Assembly (NCBI GenBank): GCA_030832365.1
Contig: JAURJF010000019.1
Span: 1-15,797, forward strand
Source of the DNA: Candidatus Nanopelagicales bacterium
GTDB lineage: Bacteria; Actinomycetota; Actinomycetes; Nanopelagicales; Nanopelagicaceae
Length of the DNA: 15,797 nucleotides
Direction of reading: 5' to 3'
Shown: piece by piece, positions 1 to 5,274 of the stretch
How positions within the stretch are numbered: position 1 is the first letter of the stretch
Layout: every line of letters starts with the position of its first letter
Position numbers and translations under genes: made by a program
Notes under the pieces: generated by a model
The model's database searches: none
What the model was told of the DNA's origin: nothing
The model's input: the letters and a program-made list of their open reading frames with translations, nothing else

Positions 1-322
1 TTCTTGGCGCAAGCGAGCGATCTTCTAATAGCACCACTGCATCATCACTTTTTGGAGCATAGAAGGAGGGCCAGCCGCAGCCGGAATGAAACTTAGTTTC
101 ACTTCTAAATAGCTCTGCGCTACAGGCTTTGCACTTATAAACTCCAATGGTTTCACTTTCATAATACTTCCCAGTAAATGCAACTTCAGTTCCAGCTTTA
201 CGCAGCACATCATAGGAAAGTGGATCTAGACTCTTAGCTAAACTCTCATCATCTAATTGAACTGGGAAGGCTTTTCCAGTCTTGGGATTAATTTTAGGAA
301 GATCAGATTCGCTATATGACAT
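1..322 (-). CDS. msrB: Peptide-methionine (R)-S-oxide reductase MsrB, N-terminal 107 residues (cut by window edge)
   Basis: MsrB reduces the R epimer of methionine sulfoxide in proteins, using thioredoxin as electron donor in the cytoplasm. Reading down from an ATG at 322-320 there is an open frame to the window edge with no stop. The protein shows a CxxC pair (Cys64, Cys67) of the structural zinc site, the family signature GCGWPSF at about 81-87, and an EDRSL stretch at 100-104. The C-terminal half, with the second zinc CxxC and the catalytic cysteine, lies outside the window, so activity cannot be judged. The N-terminus has about 25 residues before the usual start of similarity. A clear ribosome binding site (AAGGAG, six bases before the ATG) fixes the start. 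It begins 10 bases after the msrA stop, so the two are almost certainly one operon repairing both sulfoxide epimers. Confidence 0.93.
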   Translation of the reverse strand, partial: MSYSESDLPKINPKTGKAFPVQLDDESLAKSLDPLSYDVLRKAGTEVAFTGKYYESETIGVYKCKACSAELFRSETKFHSGCGWPSFYAPKSDDAVVLLEDRSLAPR

Positions 323-336
323 CGCTATCTCCTTAA
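323..336 (-). promoter_or_regulatory. Ribosome binding site of msrB
   Basis: Reading the minus strand, the msrA stop codon TAA is immediately followed by GGAG, giving the site AAGGAG six bases before the msrB ATG. The site overlaps the msrA stop, which suggests translational coupling of the two genes. Confidence 0.75.
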
Positions 337-854
337 GCCTTCAAAGCTGGGTATGCAATCCCAGTACTTGAGTGACAGTCGTATCCATTGGGATTCTTCT
401 CTAAATATCTTTGGTGATACTCCTCTGCTAGGAAATACTCATGCCCAGCTGCGCTTTGAATCTGAGTAACAATTTCACCAAGTCCTGCGCTCTTAAGAAC
501 ATCGTTATAAACCTGTCGAGTCTTTTGGGCAACATCCAATTGTTGCGGGGTAGTTGTGAAGATTGCACTTCGATATTGAGTTCCAATATCTCCACCCTGC
601 TTATTTAGTGAAGTTGGATCATGCATCACCCAGAACTCTTCAAGAAGTCTTTGATATGAAATTTGCTCTGGATCAAAAACTACCTCAACCATTTCAGCAT
701 GATTTGTTTTTCCAGTGCAGACCTCTTCATATGTTGGCGATTTAGTATCTCCACCCATATATCCAACCGATGTTGAGATTACTCCAGATAAATTCCAGAA
801 TCTTCGCTCTGCTCCCCAGAAGCAACCAGTTGCAAAATACGCTCGTTCTTTCAT
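333..854 (-). CDS. msrA: Peptide-methionine (S)-S-oxide reductase MsrA
   Basis: MsrA reduces the S epimer of methionine sulfoxide, free or in proteins, restoring oxidised proteins with thioredoxin as reductant. The 173-residue product is of normal length. It carries the invariant GCFWG active-site motif at residues 10-14 (catalytic Cys11), the GYMGG and YEEVCTG segments of the fold, and a C-terminal NPNGYDCH segment whose Cys160 is in the position of the resolving cysteine used by mycobacterial-type MsrA. The start is an ATG at 854-852. No good ribosome binding site precedes it, and a perfect 12-base palindrome lies just upstream. It is divergent from the tRNA-Arg gene and forms an operon with msrB. 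All key residues are present. Confidence 0.96.
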   Translation of the reverse strand: MKERAYFATGCFWGAERRFWNLSGVISTSVGYMGGDTKSPTYEEVCTGKTNHAEMVEVVFDPEQISYQRLLEEFWVMHDPTSLNKQGGDIGTQYRSAIFTTTPQQLDVAQKTRQVYNDVLKSAGLGEIVTQIQSAAGHEYFLAEEYHQRYLEKNPNGYDCHSSTGIAYPALKA

Positions 855-856
855 GG

Positions 857-868
857 GCCAATATTGGC
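857..868. promoter_or_regulatory. Perfect 12-base palindrome GCCAATATTGGC between msrA and tRNA-Arg
   Basis: The sequence is a perfect inverted repeat without spacer, ending three bases before the msrA start codon in the divergent spacer shared with tRNA-Arg. It could be an operator for a dimeric repressor or simply chance. No similar copy was noticed elsewhere in the window. Its function is inference only. Confidence 0.35.
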
Positions 869-898
869 AGAGGAATCACTGATAATCTTTTCCAAAGA

Positions 899-970
899 GC
901 CCCCGTAGCTCAGGGGATAGAGCACCGCCCTCCGGAGGCGGGTGCACAGGTTCGAATCCTGTCGGGGGCA
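899..970 (+). tRNA. tRNA-Arg, anticodon CCG
   Basis: The segment folds as a standard cloverleaf. The acceptor stem pairs GCCCCCG (899-905) with CGGGGGC (963-969), with discriminator A970. The D stem is GCTC/GAGC. The anticodon stem CCGCC/GGCGG carries the loop CTCCGGA, giving anticodon CCG, which reads the arginine codon CGG. The T arm is ACAGG-TTCGAAT-CCTGT. The terminal CCA is not encoded, so it must be added by the CCA-adding enzyme. A GATAAT hexamer at 881-886 is a possible -10 element that would give a very short leader; no convincing -35 was seen. It lies between divergent msrA and co-directional whiB1. Confidence 0.97.
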
Positions 971-1058
971 CTTGGTCTAAGAATTATTCAAAATCTAAAA
1001 AATTAAGAGCTCTAGCGCTCTATCTCACTAATTTCTGCAAAATCGCATGCAAAGACTC

Positions 1059-1087
1059 TTGAGTAAAGATGTATTAGCGTGGATAAT
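1059..1087 (+). promoter_or_regulatory. Sigma-70-type promoter for whiB1
   Basis: TTGAGT at 1059-1064 and GATAAT at 1082-1087 are separated by exactly 17 bases, close to the consensus TTGACA-17-TATAAT. Transcription would start near 1094, giving a leader of about 100 bases before the whiB1 ATG. The 88 bases between the tRNA end and this promoter hold nothing else that I can identify. Confidence 0.6.
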
Positions 1088-1133
1088 AACTCGGTAATCG
1101 CGCCCATATCTGGTTTGCATTACACCCAAAGAC

Positions 1134-1174
1134 GCAAGAACGGTCAATCTCGGTTTCCCCGAACTGCCCCTTGC
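1134..1174 (+). promoter_or_regulatory. Possible structured leader of whiB1
   Basis: Within the predicted untranslated leader, GCAAG (1134-1138) can pair with CTTGC (1170-1174), and inside it TCGG (1150-1153) can pair with CCGA (1159-1162); a three-pair GGT/GCC helix can sit between them. The stem is interrupted by internal loops and I recognise no known riboswitch class. It ends about 20 bases before the whiB1 start. It is a candidate RNA structure only. Confidence 0.3.
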
Positions 1175-1194
1175 CTGAAGATTGATGAGGTCTT

Positions 1195-1470
1195 ATGAGC
1201 TTGGATTGGCGCCACCGCGCTGCCTGTCGCGATATCGACCCTGAACTCTTCTTTCCTGTTGGAAATACTGGACCTGCAATCGCTCAAATTGAAGAGGCTA
1301 AGAAGATCTGCATTCCTTGCGTCGTTAGGCAAGATTGTTTGCAATGGGCGCTTGAGAGCGGTCAAGACTCTGGAGTTTGGGGCGGGTTATCTGAGGATGA
1401 AAGACGAGCTATGAAACGTCGCGCTGCTAGAAATCGCGCTCGTTTAGCTGAAACTAGCTTTGAAGATTAA
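1195..1470 (+). CDS. whiB1: WhiB1-type iron-sulfur transcriptional regulator
   Basis: WhiB proteins carry a [4Fe-4S] cluster that senses nitric oxide or oxygen and act as transcription factors, usually bound to the primary sigma factor. This 91-residue protein is nearly collinear with M. tuberculosis WhiB1. It has the four cluster cysteines Cys11, Cys39, Cys42 and Cys48 (spacing C-x27-C-x2-C-x5-C), the DPELFFPVG segment at 15-23, the GVWGG turn at 60-64 and a basic C-terminus rich in Arg and Lys that binds DNA. The ATG at 1195 is preceded by GAGG at 1187-1190, a slightly short spacing of four bases. The gene ends four bases from the stop of the convergent pdtaS-like kinase gene, the same tail-to-tail pairing as Rv3219/Rv3220c. 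WhiB1 is essential in mycobacteria. Confidence 0.95.
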   Translation: MSLDWRHRAACRDIDPELFFPVGNTGPAIAQIEEAKKICIPCVVRQDCLQWALESGQDSGVWGGLSEDERRAMKRRAARNRARLAETSFED

Positions 1471-1474
1471 ATCT

Positions 1475-2953
1475 TTAACGCTCTAGCGGAAACGAAATCT
1501 GTACCTGCGTTCCAATATTTTGCTTAATAAATTCTATCTTCCCGGCTAACTCATTTTTAGTTAAAGTCTGAACAATCTGCAAACCCAAATTAGTATTTAA
1601 TTCAAGTGAGAAGTCACTTGGAATTCCAGCTCCATTGTCAGTAACAGTAATTGTCATTGACGCTGCTTGCCGATTGATTCTTAACTCCACTAAGTCACCG
1701 CTAGTACTAAGGCCGTGTTCTAAAGCATTATGAATCAACTCTGTTAAAACCAAGGCAAGAGGCGTTGCCACCATCGATGAGATGAGGCCAAATTCCCCCA
1801 CCTTCTTGATCTGGATTTCATTCGGTCTGATATTTAACTCTGATGCTCCTTGAATAATCTTGGTAATAACCTCATCAAATTGCACTAAATCCTGCGAGGT
1901 GGCAGATAGGGTCTCGTGGACTAAAGCGATTGATACAACCCTTCTAACCGCTTCCTCAATTGCAGCGCTAGCTTTTGGGTCTTCGATACGCCGTGCTTGA
2001 AGGCGCAAGAGAGCTGAAACAGTCTGTAAATTGTTCTTTACTCGATGATGAATCTCTCTAATAGTGGCATCTTTACTTATAAGTGCTCTATCTTTTCTTC
2101 TTAGCTCAGTGACGTTATGAACCAAAATCACAGCTCCAATTCGATTATCACCCTCTGTTAACGGAATAGCTAATAGATCTAATACCCCGCCGCTATTTTC
2201 AAACTCTTCTCTTCTTAATTGCTTTCCACTCATACTGATCTGCCAATTTTCTTCTTTTGGATTTAGCGGAGATTTTGGGCTCACAAGAGAATCTAGAACC
2301 TGGCCAAAATTCTGCCCTTCAAGGTCTTTATCCCAACCAACTCGATTTAAGGCAGAACGTGCATTTGGGCTGGCAAAGAGCACCTCTCCTGAAACATTTA
2401 TCCGAACCAAACCATCGCCAACTCTTGGAGCAGCCTCTGCCAGATAGACATTGTCCTTTACAGGAAAATTTCCCTCAGCAATCATGCGATATATATGGTT
2501 TGCAATCTCACGATAATTTAGCTCAAGTCTTGAAGGAGCTCTCATAGTCTCTAGATTTCTATGACGCGAGATTACAGCTATCACGCGATCTAAGAAGAAG
2601 ACTGGAATGCACTCAACCTTTATCTCTATCTCTCCAACTTGTTCAGCTCTATTATCTCTAATGATTTCACCGCTTGATAGCGCTTGATCTAAATCTGTAC
2701 GAGACCCCCAAGTGACTTCATTGCCAATTAAGTCGTGAGTAAAAACAGTAGCTGCCGTCATCGGGCGAATTTGAGCTACAGCTCTATGTCCTTCAGGCCA
2801 ACTCTTTTGATCTTGGCGCTTTGGAATCCAGAGAACTAAATCAGCAAATGAGAGATCTGCAAGCAATTGCCATTCAGCAGTTAATTCACCAAGGCGAAGC
2901 ACATCATCTGGCGTTAGTGAACTCTGATCTGAGAGTAGATGGCGAAAAGGCAT
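1475..2953 (-). CDS. pdtaS: PdtaS-like cytosolic sensor histidine kinase
   Basis: This soluble histidine kinase (492 residues; the M. tuberculosis PdtaS is of similar length) should autophosphorylate and pass phosphate to a PdtaR-type ANTAR antiterminator, which is not in this window. Residues about 1-150 match the GAF-like N-terminal sensor of the PdtaS family. About 180-285 is a PAS domain. Residues 298-345 form the HisKA_2 dimerisation domain with tandem His302-His303 in the EIHHRVKNNLQ motif. Residues 385-490 are the ATPase domain with the N box TELIHNALEHG (404-414), the G1 motif DNGAGI (439-444) and the glycine loop NLGLQIV (455-461). No membrane segment is seen. The ATG start lies 15 bases after the stop of the CpaE-like gene, so it is the last gene of a three-gene operon. 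No strong ribosome binding site is seen. All catalytic motifs are intact. Confidence 0.9.
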   Translation of the reverse strand: MPFRHLLSDQSSLTPDDVLRLGELTAEWQLLADLSFADLVLWIPKRQDQKSWPEGHRAVAQIRPMTAATVFTHDLIGNEVTWGSRTDLDQALSSGEIIRDNRAEQVGEIEIKVECIPVFFLDRVIAVISRHRNLETMRAPSRLELNYREIANHIYRMIAEGNFPVKDNVYLAEAAPRVGDGLVRINVSGEVLFASPNARSALNRVGWDKDLEGQNFGQVLDSLVSPKSPLNPKEENWQISMSGKQLRREEFENSGGVLDLLAIPLTEGDNRIGAVILVHNVTELRRKDRALISKDATIREIHHRVKNNLQTVSALLRLQARRIEDPKASAAIEEAVRRVVSIALVHETLSATSQDLVQFDEVITKIIQGASELNIRPNEIQIKKVGEFGLISSMVATPLALVLTELIHNALEHGLSTSGDLVELRINRQAASMTITVTDNGAGIPSDFSLELNTNLGLQIVQTLTKNELAGKIEFIKQNIGTQVQISFPLER

Positions 2954-2968
2954 AGGCGAAAGAGTACT

Positions 2969-3970
2969 TCAGATTTTTTCATGAAGATAAAGGGCTAACT
3001 CCCGTAGGGCACGAGAGAGGCTGCTACGAGAGTTGACTTCAGATAGCGTGGCATATCTACTGCGAGCTCGCTCTAAATTGGCATACTCATAGGGCATAAA
3101 GAAGTGAGGCTTATTTTCAATCTTGCTTCGAAAGCTTCTTCGAAAGAGTGGGCGGTTAGAGCTACTACTCTCCTTATTGAGAAGATAGATCACATTTAGC
3201 TCCGATGAGAACTTCTTATATGACTCCTCAAATTGCTCTAATTGATAGAGGGCGCGGCTATCTTGATGGATTACATAAATTAGATGAGCACAACTACTAA
3301 AGGCCTGCATAAAAAACTTCCCCTTAACTCGTCGATCAGATACTGCCTGGTTCATTGTTGGGGCGCTTCCCACATCGATAAAGACGCTCTCGCCTTGCTT
3401 AGAGTCAATCTCATCAAATGAACTTATGCTCTGAAGTGATAGCGCGCTACTTAGCGAGCTTCGCATATCACTATCTCTCTCCCCCACCATCTGGGAGAGA
3501 CTCTGATGAGATAAATCTCCATCGATTAACAACATCTGGGCTAATTTTGAATACTCCTGGGCAGTATTTAGTGCAAGTGTTGAGATTCCTGGAGAACCAT
3601 CAGATCCGGTGAATAAGACCCAAGAGTCTTTACGAAGTACATTGCTGGAGAGATCAACTTCATCACTTCCTCTTAAGGCCTGATTAGATAGTTCCAATAT
3701 CTCATCACTACTAACTCTCTTAGCTATATCAAGAATCAATATCGAAAGATTCTCATCACCTTCCCTCTTTATCTCTCGCCAATTTGCCCCAAAGTCTTTA
3801 TCGGTAATTATCAAAGTGCGAACGGTAGAGGGGCTTGTGATTAGCTCTGTATCAAAATCTAGCGGTGATAGAAGGCGCCTTTGAAGCTGGAAGTCATGCC
3901 TTAATAGAACTTCAATAACTTGGTCTTCAACCTGATGAGAGGAGAGTGCGGTGATTAAATTAACTCTCAC
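2969..3970 (-). CDS. CpaE/MinD-like P-loop protein with degenerate Walker A
   Basis: This 333-residue protein resembles the MinD/ParA-like CpaE proteins that actinobacteria carry beside SAF-domain proteins. Residues 1-110 form an N-terminal receiver-like or regulatory region. The NTPase-like core begins with VLFTGSDGSPGIST (118-131). The deviant Walker A lysine that should precede Ser130 is isoleucine (Ile129), so nucleotide binding is doubtful. LLIDGD (147-152) matches the switch I/Walker A' strand and VFIDVGSAP (196-204) matches Walker B. The C-terminus is helical and basic. The start is GTG at 3970-3968, overlapping the stop of the SAF gene as GTGA, which implies translational coupling. 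Related actinobacterial proteins that I recall also replace the lysine, usually with arginine, so this may be a family trait and not decay. The cellular role is unknown; a membrane scaffold or localisation role is inference. Confidence 0.7.
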   Translation of the reverse strand: MRVNLITALSSHQVEDQVIEVLLRHDFQLQRRLLSPLDFDTELITSPSTVRTLIITDKDFGANWREIKREGDENLSILILDIAKRVSSDEILELSNQALRGSDEVDLSSNVLRKDSWVLFTGSDGSPGISTLALNTAQEYSKLAQMLLIDGDLSHQSLSQMVGERDSDMRSSLSSALSLQSISSFDEIDSKQGESVFIDVGSAPTMNQAVSDRRVKGKFFMQAFSSCAHLIYVIHQDSRALYQLEQFEESYKKFSSELNVIYLLNKESSSSNRPLFRRSFRSKIENKPHFFMPYEYANLERARSRYATLSEVNSRSSLSRALRELALYLHEKI

Positions 3971-4605
3971 CGATTTCCCACCAGAACAAAGTTGTAATTT
4001 CCCATATCCTCAATCAAGCTTGGAATTATTGGTTTTGGGACAAGAAGTGTGATTACTAAATCTCCTCCCAGAGCGCTTGCCTGGTTATCTACTTGATCTA
4101 TCACTAAGTCACTGGCAATCAAGCGACTCTTAAACTTGCCAGATGTAAGGCTCTGCGAGCGCAATTCAGATTTAGTGATTCCATAGATATCAACGCTCTG
4201 GCCACTACCGATATCTTTTGGCACTTGAGTAAAAGAGATGGCGATAGGAACCTGTTTTAGCTGCTCATCAATCTGACTACTTAGAGCATAGGCCGGTATT
4301 AGCTCATCAGCTCCAATTGCTCTAACTACAGAGCTTCCAATTATTGAAACTTCTCCATCAATGTAATTTGCAGCATTACTAGGCAATAACACTTTGCTGA
4401 TAACCACATCATCTGATGTGATTATCTCTCCTTGCCCAAGTTCAACAGCTGCGCTCCAAACAGTAATCATTCGGCTAGATGAATTAGAGATGACTAGAGC
4501 TGAGATAAATGAGGCAGCAATTAAGCATCCCCCAAGAATTGTTCTTAGATAACTACGGATAGAGAAGTTAAAGGAATTTCTTTGAAGCTTATTGGTTTTT
4601 TTCAT
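3967..4605 (-). CDS. SAF-domain membrane-anchored protein (CpaB/RcpC-like)
   Basis: The 212-residue product has a basic N-terminus (KK, K, R, R), one hydrophobic segment at about 23-40 and an extracytoplasmic part. That part starts with a SAF-type domain (about 44-110: the VELGQGEIITSDDVVISKVLL strand-turn followed by VRAIGADELIPAYAL). This is the arrangement of the CpaB/RcpC proteins of Flp pilus assembly and of SAF proteins found alone in actinobacteria. No pilin, prepilin peptidase, CpaF ATPase or secretin is present here, so a pilus function is not supported. I chose the ATG at 4605-4603; the frame also opens two codons earlier at a TTG (4611) without a better ribosome binding site. It is the first gene of the operon and is coupled to the CpaE-like gene by a GTGA overlap. 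It is divergent from the Rv3235-family gene. Confidence 0.7.
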   Translation of the reverse strand: MKKTNKLQRNSFNFSIRSYLRTILGGCLIAASFISALVISNSSSRMITVWSAAVELGQGEIITSDDVVISKVLLPSNAANYIDGEVSIIGSSVVRAIGADELIPAYALSSQIDEQLKQVPIAISFTQVPKDIGSGQSVDIYGITKSELRSQSLTSGKFKSRLIASDLVIDQVDNQASALGGDLVITLLVPKPIIPSLIEDMGNYNFVLVGNR

Positions 4606-4738
4606 AGGCAATGAATACCCAATTTCTTACCCTTGCAACCTCCAACTTCCACAGCTAAATAGAGGCCATCAACACGCTGTGGATAAGGTCTCATCCCTTT
4701 AGAGGATAGTTAACTAGCAACTCTCACACGATGCTCCG
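4606..4738. promoter_or_regulatory. Divergent intergenic region between the SAF operon and the Rv3235-family gene
   Basis: These 133 bases must hold the promoters of both transcription units. No strong -35/-10 pair is obvious on either strand; GATAGT at 4705-4710 is a weak -10 candidate for the plus strand. The main recognisable element is a DnaA-box 9-mer, listed separately. I recall that many actinobacteria carry a small helix-turn-helix gene around here; none is encoded in this spacer. Confidence 0.4.
4678..4686 (-). promoter_or_regulatory. DnaA-box-like 9-mer (TTATCCACA on the minus strand)
   Basis: The plus strand reads TGTGGATAA, whose complement is the high-affinity DnaA box TTATCCACA with no mismatch. 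It is a single copy in a divergent promoter region, not a cluster, so this is not an origin. It could let DnaA regulate the flanking genes or titrate DnaA, or be chance. Confidence 0.4.
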
Positions 4739-5266
4739 GTGATGAAAAGTGAAGCAGAAATCAACGAAAAAAGTTTAGACCTTAATGACTATGACTTATT
4801 AAATCACCCAGCTTTAGAACTCTTTGAGCAAGGTAATTTTTATTCAACCCCACTCTTTGGAAGAAAAGAAAGCCAGTCAAGTACTAAGCTCTATCTAATT
4901 CCCACAAGCCATGGTGAGAGCTATGAAGCAGATTTTGCTCCCACTGCCTCATCTCTTTCAGAACTTCCAAATGCTACGCGCTGGACTCTGACTTATCTGA
5001 TTACTGCCTTAGAGATTATGGCAACAAGGCGCCCTGCATCGCAGGTGGCTCGCACCACTCATCGCTACACCTACAACTGCCTACTTGCTCAAGTAGGCAG
5101 CTTGAAAGAGGTACCAAAGATCAAAAGTATTAGAAGAAGCCAGCCAATAGTTGGAGTAATTGAACTGAGTGCAACCTTAATATTTAAAGAGAGAATTAGA
5201 GCGCTGGTTGCACGCTTTGAAGGAGTAGATCATAAATGGCTCTGCACTGAATTGAGCCTAATTTAG
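4739..5266 (+). CDS. Rv3235-family protein of unknown function
   Basis: This protein of about 175 residues matches the actinobacterial Rv3235 family, which is usually encoded just beside secA. The first 80 residues are acidic or polar and poorly conserved. The recognisable domain is the C-terminal half: a helix around LITALEIMATRRPASQVAR, a VKSIRRSQP-like strand near the middle (here IKSIRRSQP), and the closing pattern VIELSATLIFKERIRALVARFEG followed by KWLCTELSLI, which gives an alpha/beta fold ending in W-x-C-T-x-L. No signal peptide or membrane segment is seen. The start may be GTG at 4739 or ATG at 4742, directly adjacent codons; no clear ribosome binding site distinguishes them. It is convergent with secA, with eight bases between the stops, and divergent from the SAF operon. 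Its function is unknown. Confidence 0.75.
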   Translation: MMKSEAEINEKSLDLNDYDLLNHPALELFEQGNFYSTPLFGRKESQSSTKLYLIPTSHGESYEADFAPTASSLSELPNATRWTLTYLITALEIMATRRPASQVARTTHRYTYNCLLAQVGSLKEVPKIKSIRRSQPIVGVIELSATLIFKERIRALVARFEGVDHKWLCTELSLI

Positions 5267-5274
5267 ATGAAGAA

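Noticed and set aside
25..213. Minus-strand open frame of 62 codons at the window start
   Set aside because: It lies in another frame of msrB, whose own frame (start at 322, open to the edge) carries the conserved GCGWPSF motif.
770..1006. Plus-strand open frame of 78 codons across the tRNA-Arg region
   Set aside because: The peptide contains the well-known artefact reading VAQGIEHRPPEAG that arises from translating through a tRNA gene; the rest overlaps msrA on the other strand.
1094..1194. Cyclic di-GMP riboswitch in the whiB1 leader, suggested by a GACGCAAG string
   Set aside because: The other conserved elements of that riboswitch are missing and the string is short enough to be chance.
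1461..1488. Terminator between convergent whiB1 and pdtaS
   Set aside because: AAGATT-A-AATCTT has too small a loop and CGCT-CT-AGCG is four pairs with no U tract; neither makes a convincing bidirectional terminator.
4603..4611. TTG start two codons upstream for the SAF protein
   Set aside because: The ATG at 4605 gives the same protein minus two residues; neither has a clear ribosome binding site, and ATG is the more usual start.
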